Positions 1-8,613 are shown, counted from the stretch's first letter. The stretch is 64,000 nucleotides of DNA from Methanobacterium_D oryzae (GCF_050433505.1 NZ_JBNPXC010000003.1:62001-126000), one strand, 5' to 3'. The notes: generated by a model not told the origin, from the sequence alone. Program-made: numbers and translations.

Positions 1-1063
1 AGCAGCATTTGATGAGAGGGTTAAAAAGATAGAAGAAACTCAATTTGAAAGAACAGGAGAATTACTTACACTTGACGCTATAGCTCTCAGAAATAAATCC
101 GGAGACGCTGCAAAATTTAAAGAAGCAGCAGAAAAACTTAAAAACTCCAAATTAGCACTAGTACTATGTTCTTTTGATGCTGATGCTATGAAATCTGCTC
201 TTGAAGCCGTTGGCGATGAACGCCCATTAATTTATGGGGCAACTGAAAATAACATAGAACAGATGGCAGCACTTGCACTTGAGTATGACTGTCCAATTGC
301 ACTCTTTGTTCCAAATGACCTTGAAAAGATGAAGGAACTTTCAAGAACATTAAGAGAAAAGGGAATTACTGACATTGTTCTTGATCCAGGTACATATGTA
401 GATGCAGGAATTGGAGATACATTAGACGATTTCATCATGATAAGAAGACTTGCAATTGAAGAAAGAGATGAAGATTTCAGATTCCCAATAATGGGAGTTC
501 CAGCACTTACATGGATGAACGGCAATGAAGATGAAGTTAATACAGCGATAAAAGAAGCTACAATAGCAGCAACACTCATAAACAAGTATGCCGACATAAT
601 GATAATCCATGGTACCCAAATATGGGAATTAATTCCAGTTTTAACCTTAAGACAGAGTATTTTCACTGATCCAAGAAAACCTCAAGCAGTAGATGCAGGA
701 GTATATGAATTTGGTGAAGTGAGTGAAGATTCACCAGTAGCCTTAACAACTAACTTTGCACTTACTTACTACACCGTGGAAGGAGATTTAAAATCTGGAA
801 AATCAAACTGTTATCTTTTAGTGCTTGACACTGAAGGAAGAGCCGTAGACGTAGCTGTAGCCGGTGGCCAGTTTAATGGTAAAGCAGTTGCAGACCTCAT
901 AAAAGAATGTGGAATTGAAGATAAAGTTAAAGGCAGGAAAATGGTAATTCCTGGTCTTGGAGCTCCAACAAGCGGTGAAGTTGAAGATGACACCGGATGG
1001 GAAGTTGTTGTAGGTCCAAGAGATTCTTCAGCACTTGCAGATTTCCTTAGAGAAAAAGTATAA
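1..1063 (+). CDS. cdhE: acetyl-CoA decarbonylase/synthase gamma subunit (corrinoid Fe-S protein large subunit), 5'-truncated
   Basis: The reading frame is open from base 2 to the TAA at 1061-1063, so the gene enters from the left edge; about 353 residues are visible. The protein is the large subunit of the corrinoid iron-sulfur protein, which carries the methyl group between methyl-tetrahydromethanopterin and the acetyl-CoA synthase site. Seen: the TIM-barrel region (LTLDAIALRN, GVPALTWMNG) and the C-terminal corrinoid-binding part (TTNFALTYYTVEGDL, VIPGLGAPTSGEVEDDTGWEVVVGPRDSS), both typical of CdhE. The N-terminal 4Fe-4S motif would lie outside the window. A ferredoxin follows 23 bases later and probably belongs to the same operon. 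The family assignment is firm; the true start cannot be seen. Confidence 0.95.
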   Translation, partial: AAFDERVKKIEETQFERTGELLTLDAIALRNKSGDAAKFKEAAEKLKNSKLALVLCSFDADAMKSALEAVGDERPLIYGATENNIEQMAALALEYDCPIALFVPNDLEKMKELSRTLREKGITDIVLDPGTYVDAGIGDTLDDFIMIRRLAIEERDEDFRFPIMGVPALTWMNGNEDEVNTAIKEATIAATLINKYADIMIIHGTQIWELIPVLTLRQSIFTDPRKPQAVDAGVYEFGEVSEDSPVALTTNFALTYYTVEGDLKSGKSNCYLLVLDTEGRAVDVAVAGGQFNGKAVADLIKECGIEDKVKGRKMVIPGLGAPTSGEVEDDTGWEVVVGPRDSSALADFLREKV

Positions 1064-1086
1064 CTCAAATAAAAGAAGGAGATACT

Positions 1087-1545
1087 ATGAAAACATTGAT
1101 GGTTATAGACCCCAGAATGTGTTCAGAATGCAAAGATTGCATTACTGCATGTGAGAAAGAGCATGGAACTGCAAGAGCGAAAAAAAGTAGCACAATACCC
1201 ATTTTTTGCCTGCAATGTCATCCAGATAAAGCTCCATGTGCCCGAATATGCCCAACAGGAGCTATAAGAGAAGAAAATGGATCACTTAAAGTTGAAGAGG
1301 ATGCTTGTATTCTATGTAGGCTCTGTTTGATTGCATGTCCAATAGGAATTATCGCAATTGATGAAGAGAAAAAAACAGCACAAAAATGCACATTGTGCAT
1401 GGAAACTGATGGAATTCTACCGGCATGCGTTGAAGCATGTAAAGACAACGTTCTAAAGGTCTTTTCAATTAAAGAACTTGAAGAACTTAAAAAAGATGTT
1501 TCATTTGCAGAAATTCTAAGTGAAACTCTTAAGTTAAGTAGATAA
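1087..1545 (+). CDS. 4Fe-4S polyferredoxin at the end of the cdh operon
   Basis: 152 residues, start ATG with AGAAGGAGA seven bases upstream. Four cysteine groups are visible: C12-x2-C15-x2-C18-x3-C22, CLQC...C-x3-CP (about 39-57), C-x2-C-x2-C-x3-CP (about 75-86) and C-x2-C...C-x3-C (about 98-116). This is the HycB/CooF-type arrangement that binds up to four clusters and passes electrons between a catalytic subunit and another carrier. It lies 23 bases behind cdhE and ahead of a terminator, so it is probably the last gene of the CO dehydrogenase/acetyl-CoA synthase operon and supplies low-potential electrons to that complex. It resembles the por-linked ferredoxin at 17874-18368 in layout. The partner is inferred from position only. 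Confidence 0.88.
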   Translation: MKTLMVIDPRMCSECKDCITACEKEHGTARAKKSSTIPIFCLQCHPDKAPCARICPTGAIREENGSLKVEEDACILCRLCLIACPIGIIAIDEEKKTAQKCTLCMETDGILPACVEACKDNVLKVFSIKELEELKKDVSFAEILSETLKLSR

Positions 1546-1566
1546 GCTTTAATAAGCTTATTTTTT
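1543..1566 (+). terminator. hairpin plus T-run after the cdh-linked ferredoxin
   Basis: TAAGCTT (1543-1549), loop TAAT, AAGCTTA (1554-1560), then six T. The first arm uses the stop codon of the ferredoxin. It sits between two converging genes and could end transcription of the cdh operon. Confidence 0.6.
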
Positions 1567-1574
1567 ACTTATTT

Positions 1575-2099
1575 TTAGCGCTGAATTTTACCATTTACTA
1601 TACAAACACCTTCATTTTCTAATATTTCTTTTTTCATTTCTGTACCCCCAAAGAATCCCCCAATACTTAAATCAGATTTTATAACCCTATGGCATGGAAT
1701 TATTATTGGAAGGGGATTTTTACCAATTGCTGTTCCAACAGCCCTATAAGCTTTTGAATCTATTGCTTCAGCAATCTGTTTATATGTTTTAGTTTCACCA
1801 TATGGTATTTCTGCAACTTCTTGAAGTACTTCCTTTTGAAATTCATTATTCACTGAAGAATAGTCAAATTTATCTTTAAACGAAATTGAGTTTCCAAAAT
1901 AAGCATTACAAACATCTTCTGCAAAATTTTGGTATTTATTTGATATTTTGAAAGATAAATATTCATCTGAAATATCATTTATTGCCTTTTTTTTACTTGA
2001 TTTAGGTAAAATTGTCTTTATAATTTTTTTATCCTTAACTGCAACAGCAAAATGAAGATTTCCTTTATTGTATGTTGAAATTATAGGTTCATTAGAAAT
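1575..2099 (-). CDS. ogt: methylated-DNA--[protein]-cysteine S-methyltransferase, probable ATT start
   Basis: About 174 residues. The active-site motif PCHRV, the helix-turn-helix-like EIPYGETKTYKQIAEA and the C-terminal GGFFGG identify the O6-alkylguanine-DNA alkyltransferase family, which repairs alkylated guanine by irreversible transfer of the alkyl group to its own cysteine. Start choice: a TTG at 2135 is in frame but has no ribosome binding site. GGAGG at 2107-2111 would then fall inside the coding region, and seven bases after it comes an in-frame ATT at 2099. I take ATT as the probable start; the conventional alternative is TTG at 2135. The HEAT-repeat gene ends at 2145 just upstream on the same strand, so the two are probably co-transcribed. 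Confidence 0.88.
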   Translation of the reverse strand: MSNEPIISTYNKGNLHFAVAVKDKKIIKTILPKSSKKKAINDISDEYLSFKISNKYQNFAEDVCNAYFGNSISFKDKFDYSSVNNEFQKEVLQEVAEIPYGETKTYKQIAEAIDSKAYRAVGTAIGKNPLPIIIPCHRVIKSDLSIGGFFGGTEMKKEILENEGVCIVNGKIQR

Positions 2100-2144
2100 T
2101 TGGATTCCTCCGTAAATATAGATAAAATAAGTCAAGATATAAAA

Positions 2145-3491
2145 TTACAAGTACCAATTAAAGCTATCTATTATTAAATCTATTTCATTTTTAGATCCTT
2201 TAAAACCATTATATTCTCCATAAAACCAAAGATAATATAAAATATTTTCTGTCTTTAATGTAACTATAATAACTCTTGTAGGTAATGGCGAATTTTTATT
2301 TTCACCAATTACTTTGTAAATATTTATTCCCTCAACTTTAAACTCGTTTTCAAATACAATTTGATTATTTCGAATAACTAAAGCATTTTTAATTATATCT
2401 GCAAATTCTCTGGATGTTATATCACTTAAGTCCTTTTTTCTATTAATTGAAAATTTTATTTTTCCATCTGCAGAGTTCCCTTTAACTATTTTTTTCCTAT
2501 CATTTACGGATACAATTTCCCATGAAATTGGATAATTAAAAGTAATTTCTCCATCATCATAGGTTAAGACTAAAGTTGTATTCATTCTTTCTAATGCTTC
2601 TTCGGCCTTAGTACGAGTATACAAATACGAATCATCAAGCATCTGAATAAGAGGTTCAATAGCTCTTTCATCTCCTATCTTACCAAGAGCCTCTGCCACT
2701 CTCCCTCTAACAAATCTATTATTATCTTTATTTTTTCCAACAAGGGCGTTGATTAAGACATCTACAGCACTTTTATCCTTGATATTACCAAGAGCTTCTG
2801 CCACTCTCGCCCTAATACGCCAATCTTCACTTTCAAAAGCTTCAATAAGAGGTTTAACTGCAGCTCTTTTCATATTTGCAAGAGAATTAATAGCTTTTAA
2901 TCTAATATCCTTATCATTATCACTTAAAATATTAACCAACGGTTCTACAGCCCTTATATCCCCTATCTTACCAAGAGCCTCTGCTGCATACATTCTAACT
3001 TGCCATTCCTTGTCATTTAAACTATCAATAAGATACGTTACAGCCCTTTTGTCTTTTATATTTCCAAGTGAAGAAGCAGCATATCTTCTAACATACCAAC
3101 GTTCATCAGACAAAGAATTAATTAATGGATCAACAGCTCTTTTATCACCAATATTACCCAGAGCCCATGCAGCTTTCCACCTAACTTCTTCATCTTTATC
3201 ATACAAAGCTTCTATTAGTGGATACACAGCTTTTGCATCTTTCAACGCACCTAATGCTTCAGCAGCATATTCCCTAACAGAACCCATAATAACAAAGTTA
3301 TCATGCCATTTTTGATACTTAAGAGCATCAACTAAAGGAAATAATGCACGCGAGTCATGGATTTTTTTAAAGGCCATTGCAGCCTCTTTTCTAACTATAC
3401 AATCCCTAAACTTAAGAGCATTTATTAATCCTTCAACATCCCTATTTTTTTCCATATATTCTATATCTGGCTTAATTTCATTAAAAGACAT
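2145..3491 (-). CDS. HEAT-repeat (PBS lyase-type) protein with a C-terminal unknown domain
   Basis: 448 residues, ATG at 3491 preceded by GGGGA. Residues of about 15-310 are made of roughly nine 31-residue HEAT/PBS-lyase repeats, recognisable by the recurring A-x-x-A-L-G-x-I/L-x-D-x-R-A-V-x-P-L-I pattern. Such repeats form an alpha-solenoid for protein-protein contact. Residues of about 310-448 form a separate beta-rich domain (TLVLTYDDGEITFNYPISWEI) resembling small PsbP-like domains, here without assigned function. No signal peptide is seen, so it is cytoplasmic. The DNA repeats make strong open frames on the other strand, which I do not regard as genes. The partner protein is unknown. Confidence 0.85.
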   Translation of the reverse strand: MSFNEIKPDIEYMEKNRDVEGLINALKFRDCIVRKEAAMAFKKIHDSRALFPLVDALKYQKWHDNFVIMGSVREYAAEALGALKDAKAVYPLIEALYDKDEEVRWKAAWALGNIGDKRAVDPLINSLSDERWYVRRYAASSLGNIKDKRAVTYLIDSLNDKEWQVRMYAAEALGKIGDIRAVEPLVNILSDNDKDIRLKAINSLANMKRAAVKPLIEAFESEDWRIRARVAEALGNIKDKSAVDVLINALVGKNKDNNRFVRGRVAEALGKIGDERAIEPLIQMLDDSYLYTRTKAEEALERMNTTLVLTYDDGEITFNYPISWEIVSVNDRKKIVKGNSADGKIKFSINRKKDLSDITSREFADIIKNALVIRNNQIVFENEFKVEGINIYKVIGENKNSPLPTRVIIVTLKTENILYYLWFYGEYNGFKGSKNEIDLIIDSFNWYL

Positions 3492-3668
3492 ATAAAGTCC
3501 CCTAATGTTTGCTGATCATACTTACATAAAATTATGATACCACTAACTAATTTTATGTCAAGTTTATAGAATAAATATGTTTATATAAAAGCTTAAGAGT
3601 ATAATACTAAAGAGTAACATGTTAATTACATTTAAAATAAAAAAATTAGTATTAAATTTTATTTTTAA

Positions 3669-4820
3669 TTATAAAATACTCCTTAAATGTCGAACAAGAC
3701 TTGGAGATTCTTTTACAAGTCCAAGTAATGATCTTGATGTAATTGAATCAAGATCTCTTCCTTTAAGAAATCTTATAAGGGCATTTAATTCTTTATCATT
3801 AAGCTTATCAAGAACTTTTCGATATTTAAGAGAATTTTTAACAGTACTCCCAATTTCTCTTTTCCATCCCTCTTCATATCTTTTCAAGAAGTCTGCAGAA
3901 GTATCTCCCATTTTTATAGCTTCAGCTGCGATTTCTCCTGCAATTTTAGCACAAGAAGTTGCTAAATGAATACCTCCTCCAGTTAAAGGATCTACATGAC
4001 CTGCAGCATCTCCAACAACTAATAATCCACCAGTATATGTTTTTTCAACAGGTCCAGATAAAGGAACTCCACCTATATTCATTTCAATGGGCGTACCATT
4101 AAAATTTGATAGAAATTTAGTCAAAAAGTGATGCGCAGTTTTATCAGAATTCCTTATCCCCACTCCAACATTAGTAACGCCATTTTCACTGGGGAACATC
4201 CATACATATCCACCAGGTGCTACTTCTCTACCAAAATAAAAATGCATATAATTTGGATCGACATCTATACCCACCATTTTGTACTGAACACATGATCCTA
4301 TATCCTTTACTCCATACAACGTATTTATACCAGCCATTCTTGCTATATTTGATCCTACTCCATCTGCAGCAATAACCATATCCGCCTCAATTTCTGTGGT
4401 TTTACCAAGATGTTTTGCAACAACTCCGCTAACTTTCCCTTCCTTAATTAATAGATCCTTAACAGTGGTTTTAAGCATAATGTCAGTTCCAGCCTTCGCT
4501 GATTCTATTGCAAGACTTTTATCAAAGACCTTTCTATCTAAAATATATCCCATTTCATTATCTGAAGGTTTCATCTGAAAATGATCACCCTCTGGTGAAT
4601 GAACTTTAACCCCATAGATTTCAGAACATACATATCTGTTTGAAGGTTCTATTCCCAATGTTTTAAATGTTAATTCACTTGTAGCTTCAGCACATTGAAC
4701 AGGAATACCGATTTCAGAGTTTTTTTCAATCATCAGCACATCAACATCATTTTCAGATGCAAAAAGTGATGAAACCGAGCCACCAATACGCCCCCCAACC
4801 ACAATAACATCATATTTCAT
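3669..4820 (-). CDS. geranylgeranyl reductase family FAD-dependent oxidoreductase
   Basis: 383 residues from ATG 4820, which has GGAGG 7 bases upstream; an in-frame ATG at 4853 would only add a glycine-rich stretch that is really the end of the ferredoxin gene read in another frame. Seen: N-terminal Rossmann motif DVIVVGGRIGGSVSS for FAD (usual form GxGxxG, here GGRIGG), the central VIAADGVGSNIARMAGI, and the second FAD motif LLVVGDAAGHVDPLTGGGI. This is the digeranylgeranylglycerophospholipid reductase family, which saturates the isoprenoid chains of archaeal membrane lipids. The start overlaps the stop of the upstream ferredoxin (ATGA), so the two are translationally coupled. Several paralogues usually occur in methanogens; which substrate this one uses cannot be told. 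Confidence 0.9.
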   Translation of the reverse strand: MKYDVIVVGGRIGGSVSSLFASENDVDVLMIEKNSEIGIPVQCAEATSELTFKTLGIEPSNRYVCSEIYGVKVHSPEGDHFQMKPSDNEMGYILDRKVFDKSLAIESAKAGTDIMLKTTVKDLLIKEGKVSGVVAKHLGKTTEIEADMVIAADGVGSNIARMAGINTLYGVKDIGSCVQYKMVGIDVDPNYMHFYFGREVAPGGYVWMFPSENGVTNVGVGIRNSDKTAHHFLTKFLSNFNGTPIEMNIGGVPLSGPVEKTYTGGLLVVGDAAGHVDPLTGGGIHLATSCAKIAGEIAAEAIKMGDTSADFLKRYEEGWKREIGSTVKNSLKYRKVLDKLNDKELNALIRFLKGRDLDSITSRSLLGLVKESPSLVRHLRSIL

Positions 4821-4990
4821 CCCATTGCCTCCAAAAAGGCCCCCAAAGGACATACAATGTTACATCTTCCACAATCATTACATTTATCATTTTCGATGAT
4901 GATCCTGTTTTCAGTAAGTTCTAAAGAGTTATTGGGGCATACACCAACACATGCACCACAGCATCCGCACCTTTCAATATCAAATTTCAT
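4817..4990 (-). CDS. small 2x[4Fe-4S] ferredoxin coupled to the geranylgeranyl reductase
   Basis: 57 residues, too short for many gene finders. Start ATG 4990 with GGTGA six bases upstream; an ATG at 4993 is too close to that site. Two clusters are visible: CGCCGACVGVCP near the N-terminus and CNDCGRCNIVCP near residues 37-48. Its stop overlaps the reductase start by four bases (ATGA). In Methanosarcina acetivorans the geranylgeranyl reductase needs a ferredoxin encoded beside it as electron donor (established knowledge), so the same role is likely here. Confidence in the gene is high because both Cys motifs, the ribosome site and the coupling agree. Confidence 0.9.
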   Translation of the reverse strand: MKFDIERCGCCGACVGVCPNNSLELTENRIIIENDKCNDCGRCNIVCPLGAFLEAMG

Positions 4991-5339
4991 CATTTCTCAC
5001 CAGCTAATTAAAAAGTAAACAGAAAAAAAAATAACATGTTTAGTATTTTTATAATTCCAATATATATAATTTTTTAGGACAGCAAAATGATAAAATACTC
5101 TATAAATCTCTTTTTGACATATTATATCCTTTAAAAAGTATGGAAAATGTTTTTTGGAATTTTGAGCTCTTTGAACTTCAAGTGGTAAAAGCTTAAATAT
5201 GAGATATTCATAACTATAATGTACTCGTATGGTTTTACGAGTTTCTATATGAAAGTTAAATCTAATTTTATTAAATTATAGCTAAATTAGAAATATAACC
5301 GTTAACTTAATATAGAAGATCAAATAACTTTTAAGTTAT
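4991..5339. other. intergenic region: ferredoxin promoter, a small hairpin and the tRNA leader
   Basis: No gene is seen. On the minus strand, TATA-like ATTATAAAAATAC lies at about 5043-5055, suitable for the ferredoxin/reductase pair. A perfect inverted repeat ACTCGTA (5223-5229) / TACGAGT (5236-5242) with a six-base loop stands in the middle; its role is unknown. AAATATAA at about 5290 could serve as the tRNA-Leu promoter on the plus strand. Confidence 0.5.
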
Positions 5340-5422
5340 GCAGGGGTGCCCGAGCGGCCAAAGGGGGTGGACTTAAGATCCTCTGGCGTAGGCCTTCGTG
5401 GGTTCGAATCCCATCCCCTGCA
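5340..5422 (+). tRNA. tRNA-Leu (anticodon TAA)
   Basis: Class II tRNA. The acceptor arm GCAGGGG (5340-5346) pairs with CCCCTGC (5415-5421), discriminator A at 5422; T-loop GGTTCGAATCC is present; the long variable arm is typical of leucine. Anticodon loop CTTAAGA gives TAA. The 3' CCA is not encoded. In the anticodon stem GTGGA/TCCTC, position 28-42 is a T-T mismatch. Confidence 0.96.
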
Positions 5423-5513
5423 CTAAAATTTTTGAAAAAAATTTTAATCAAAAATAAAATGCGTGTTCTAAAATAAAGCTTACTTTTTGATTACCCGATA
5501 GAAATCTTAATTT

Positions 5514-5586
5514 GCCCTAGTGGCTTAGCCGGTAGAGCGATGCCTTGGTAAGGCATAGGCCGGGGGTTCGAATCCCCCCTAGGGCT
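5514..5586 (+). tRNA. tRNA-Thr (anticodon GGT)
   Basis: Acceptor GCCCTAG (5514-5520) pairs with CTAGGGC (5579-5585), discriminator T at 5586. The anticodon arm ATGCC-TTGGTAA-GGCAT gives anticodon GGT, and the T arm GGGGG-TTCGAAT-CCCCC is perfect. 73 bases, no encoded CCA. It lies 91 bases after tRNA-Leu and may share its transcript. Confidence 0.97.
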
Positions 5587-5692
5587 TAACAACTATTTTT
5601 TTCCAAATTATTTTGAAAATATCCGCAAAAACAAAAGTTTAAATAATTCATTTTTAAATCTAATTCTAGTCTATTTATCTAGGTGACAATCT

Positions 5693-6499
5693 ATGGAAAA
5701 GAAAATAGCACAGCTATCTGATGTACATTTTGGTGAGAAAAATTTCTCTATGGACTTAAAAAATAATTTATTAAAACAGTTAGAAGATGAAAATCCTGAT
5801 CTTATCATTGTTGCAGGTGATTTAACTACAGAAGGTTACGCTCACGAATGGGAAGATGCAACAACATTTGTAGATGAACTTAAAACAATTACAGAAACTT
5901 ATGTAATTCCTGGAAACCATGATGCACGTAATGTTGGATTACTTCACTTTGAAAAACTAATTGGGCATAGAAAATTCTCTTATCGTGATAAGAATGCAGG
6001 GTTTGCTATTCTGGGGCTTGATTCTTCAGAACCTGATATTAACGATGGACAAATTGGAGTAGACCAGATGGACTGGTTAAGAACAGAATTAGATAAAATA
6101 CCCGATGACCTTTGTAAAATAGTAACATTCCACCACCATTTACTCCCCATACCTCAAACAGGAAGGGAAAGAAATATTTTACTTGATTCCGGAGATTTAT
6201 TAAGGACCTTCAGTGAATATGGTGTTGATTTTGTATTAAATGGACATAAACATGTTCCTAATGTTTGGATGATAGAAAAAATGGTTACCTTAAATTCAGG
6301 AACTGCAACAACAAGAAAATTACGTGGACACACCTATCCTTCACACAATCAGCTTATTATTAAAGATGACCAGATTCTAGTTAATTTAATAGGTACTGAA
6401 AATGGTGATAAAAGAGAATTAGCTAATTATTCCGTTAAAGTGGAAAAAGAGGAATATATGATTTGTTCATACAAACATAATTCATTACAGGCATTATAA
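5693..6499 (+). CDS. calcineurin-like metallophosphoesterase
   Basis: 268 residues, ATG with AGGTGA upstream. All metal-binding motifs of the family are present in order: D10-x-H12 (SDVHFG), G42-D43 (AGDLTTEG), G74-N75-H76-D77, the histidine run H147-H149, and G184-H185-x-H187. The protein is closest in style to the CpdA-like cyclic nucleotide phosphodiesterase group, which uses a dinuclear metal centre to hydrolyse phosphodiesters or phosphomonoesters. No signal peptide or membrane segment, so it acts in the cytoplasm. The substrate cannot be inferred; cAMP hydrolysis is only a family default. It stands alone, downstream of two tRNA genes. Confidence 0.88.
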   Translation: MEKKIAQLSDVHFGEKNFSMDLKNNLLKQLEDENPDLIIVAGDLTTEGYAHEWEDATTFVDELKTITETYVIPGNHDARNVGLLHFEKLIGHRKFSYRDKNAGFAILGLDSSEPDINDGQIGVDQMDWLRTELDKIPDDLCKIVTFHHHLLPIPQTGRERNILLDSGDLLRTFSEYGVDFVLNGHKHVPNVWMIEKMVTLNSGTATTRKLRGHTYPSHNQLIIKDDQILVNLIGTENGDKRELANYSVKVEKEEYMICSYKHNSLQAL

Positions 6500-6815
6500 T
6501 TAATGGTTACACTTTAAATAGCCATTATTTTTATTATTATTCTATTTATATTCTTTGTTTTTATAATTCGTTATATTGAATTATATTTACCTATTTGTAA
6601 TTAAGCTTTTATTTAATGAGTGACATACTTTATGCCCGTTCATTGAATGTATCAAAAACTATAAAAATATACTATATATGAAATTTAATTCTAAAAATAG
6701 GAACAATATTTATAAGTTCTAAAATTTAAATTTGAAGATACTAAACAGAAATGAAATAATATTAATTTAATGATTTTATAATGAAATTAGAGAAAATATA
6801 TAATAAAGTGATTTT
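6500..6815. other. intergenic region, promoter of the membrane protein/HTH-PhoU pair
   Basis: Very AT-rich, no gene seen. The stretch at about 6745-6800 contains several TATA-like tracts just before GTGATTTT and the ATG at 6816. I see no strong hairpin. Confidence 0.4.
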
Positions 6816-7439
6816 ATGTCAAAAATGTTAGATGTGGTAATGGCCGGCGTAATTTCAGGAATTGTTGCATATACCACTTCAAAAATTGGAATTGCAGGAA
6901 CGGTTATTGGAGCAGTTTTAGGAGCAATGCTCTACCAAATTATGTCACATTATATAAAAGAACCACTTGAAAATGTAGAAACTAAAAAAATTGAAACAAG
7001 AATCGTTTATACACTTCCACTCATAATCATTGTAGCAATTGAACTAATCTATATATTATCCTCATTATACTGGAAACCCCAAGAAATTTTTTATTTACTG
7101 GAAAATGCAACCGATTGGGCACTTTTTAGAGCAATAGGATTAGGCCTTATTATAATGGGAATTTATCCACTATTACAGCCAGATAACATTAAAAAATCCT
7201 ATGGTTATATAATATTATCCGTGGGAATAATTAAACTTTTAAACGGATTTGTTGATGCTAATTCTGCATTTGTAACAATGTATGCAGATATTTTTAATGA
7301 GTTCGGCATAATAATTTCCTTATTAGTTATAGGGGCATTATCATATGTCACTTTAGCTATAATTCAAGAATCAATTGAAATTAATCGTGGGAAAGAAGAA
7401 ACTAATACACAAAGGGAGTCTTATGAGCAAAAAAACTAA
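6816..7439 (+). CDS. multi-span membrane protein of unknown function
   Basis: 207 residues. ATG at 6816 follows AAAGTGATTTT. Hydrophobic segments are visible at about 7-40 (glycine-rich, possibly two helices), 65-85, 105-122, 130-147 and 160-185; the tail is charged. No known motif is recognised. It overlaps the next gene, the HTH-PhoU regulator, by 17 bases, which implies translational coupling and a shared job. Given the phosphate genes that follow, a membrane sensor or partner for the regulator is possible, but this rests on position alone. Confidence 0.72.
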   Translation: MSKMLDVVMAGVISGIVAYTTSKIGIAGTVIGAVLGAMLYQIMSHYIKEPLENVETKKIETRIVYTLPLIIIVAIELIYILSSLYWKPQEIFYLLENATDWALFRAIGLGLIIMGIYPLLQPDNIKKSYGYIILSVGIIKLLNGFVDANSAFVTMYADIFNEFGIIISLLVIGALSYVTLAIIQESIEINRGKEETNTQRESYEQKN

Positions 7440-8319
7440 AAATAACACATTGAAAGCTATATTGGATGTAATTCGTTATGAAAATCCCTCGACACAGGAT
7501 GAAATTGCAGAAAAACTTGGGATAACTCGTAGATATGTTACAAAATTACTTCAACCCCTGATAACTGAAGGGATTGTAAAAAGAGCATATACAATTGAAC
7601 CCAAAAAAATTGACGAATTCTTAGAGATATACGGGGAAGATACAGTACCAATGGAACATGCAACATTAAAAATAACAGAATTACTTAAAGGAATGGTAAA
7701 TCATGTTTCTAAACAATTAGACATGTCTTTTGAAGCACTTTCAAACTATGATAGCGAAATAGCAAATGAAGCACTACGACTTGATTATATCACTAATAAC
7801 ATGCATGAAAAAATAAGGACATCGGTAGATATGGCCATATCCATGAATCCATCTCCAGAATTCAGTAAAAGCAGTGCGTTTAGCGAGGTAGCATACGATT
7901 TAGAACGTATTGGAGATCATTCGTGCCAATTTGCAAATTTTACACTTAAAGAATCCTATAGAATTGATCCTGCTATGCTTGAACATATAAGTGAAATGTA
8001 TGAAACCATTAAAAAAATGGTAAATTATTCTATGGAAGCATTTTTAAATGAAAAGCTTGATTTAAGAGAGAAAGTCATGAATTACGAAGAAAAAATTCAT
8101 GTCTTGCAAAAAAGGGCTTTAAATTGTATTGCCACTCAAATGGCAGAAGCATCATTTGATGATACAGAACGCTCAACATATTATCTTTCCCTATCAAGAG
8201 TAGTTAAAGCTTTTGAAAGAATTGGAGATATTTCCCTAGAGATAATTGATATTTCAAGGGAATACCATCAAAATATTCCAAGAACCACTACACCTGAAAG
8301 ATTTAGACGAAATCCTTAA
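7423..8319 (+). CDS. HTH-PhoU fusion, probable phosphate-responsive transcription regulator
   Basis: 298 residues from ATG 7423, which has GGGAG five bases upstream; an in-frame ATG at 7375 lies inside the previous gene and lacks such a site. Residues of about 5-65 form a winged helix-turn-helix (STQDEIAEKLGITRRYVTKLLQ). Residues of about 80-285 form a PhoU domain with two three-helix bundles, each with its metal-site motif (EVAYDLERIGDHS and RVVKAFERIGDIS). PhoU normally senses the state of the Pst transporter and has no DNA-binding part. The fusion therefore looks like a one-component link between phosphate status and transcription. The pst operon lies 575 bases downstream, the likely target. 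A separate ordinary PhoU ends that operon. Confidence 0.88.
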   Translation: MSKKTKNNTLKAILDVIRYENPSTQDEIAEKLGITRRYVTKLLQPLITEGIVKRAYTIEPKKIDEFLEIYGEDTVPMEHATLKITELLKGMVNHVSKQLDMSFEALSNYDSEIANEALRLDYITNNMHEKIRTSVDMAISMNPSPEFSKSSAFSEVAYDLERIGDHSCQFANFTLKESYRIDPAMLEHISEMYETIKKMVNYSMEAFLNEKLDLREKVMNYEEKIHVLQKRALNCIATQMAEASFDDTERSTYYLSLSRVVKAFERIGDISLEIIDISREYHQNIPRTTTPERFRRNP

Positions 8320-8346
8320 TTACTTAAATGAAGGAAGATTCTAAAG

Positions 8347-8613
8347 TTAATCTTCTTCTTCCATGTATTTTTTTATTTTCTTTTCTTCCCACTCTTTAGA
8401 GAAGAGTCCACGTTTCAGGAAAATTGATGCTGCATGAGACACCAGACCAATTCCCCAAAAGAATGCTATAAACAAGAACCACCAGAAACCAGGAGTTGTA
8501 AAGTAATTAATAATTGCGAGAAATACAATCACTATAATATAAGCGGTTAAATGCCCATAGAAACCTTTTAGTTCCTCAACCCTCTTTTTTGCCCTTTCAT
8601 ATTTTTCATCCAT
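8347..8613 (-). CDS. 2TM-domain membrane protein
   Basis: 88 residues, ATG 8613 after GGGGGTG. A charged N-terminus (DEKYERAKKRVEELKGFYGHLTAY) precedes two membrane helices at about 23-40 and 46-65, with the aromatic GFWWFLFIAFFWGIGL pattern, and a charged tail. This is the architecture of the 2TM domain family (PF13239), often found alone or at the N-terminus of sensor kinases. No function is known. It is transcribed toward the HTH-PhoU gene and away from pstS. Confidence 0.8.
   Translation of the reverse strand: MDEKYERAKKRVEELKGFYGHLTAYIIVIVFLAIINYFTTPGFWWFLFIAFFWGIGLVSHAASIFLKRGLFSKEWEEKKIKKYMEEED

Noticed and set aside
2749..3315. 188-codon open frame opposite the HEAT-repeat gene
   Set aside because: It mirrors the repeat structure of the minus-strand gene, has no ribosome site and no recognisable fold.
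4821..4853. N-terminal extension of the geranylgeranyl reductase
   Set aside because: The added residues come from reading the end of the ferredoxin gene in another frame; the ribosome site lies after that ATG.
5340..5586. Integration site of a mobile element at the two tRNA genes
   Set aside because: The integrase-like gene is 27 kb away and no partial tRNA repeat was seen.
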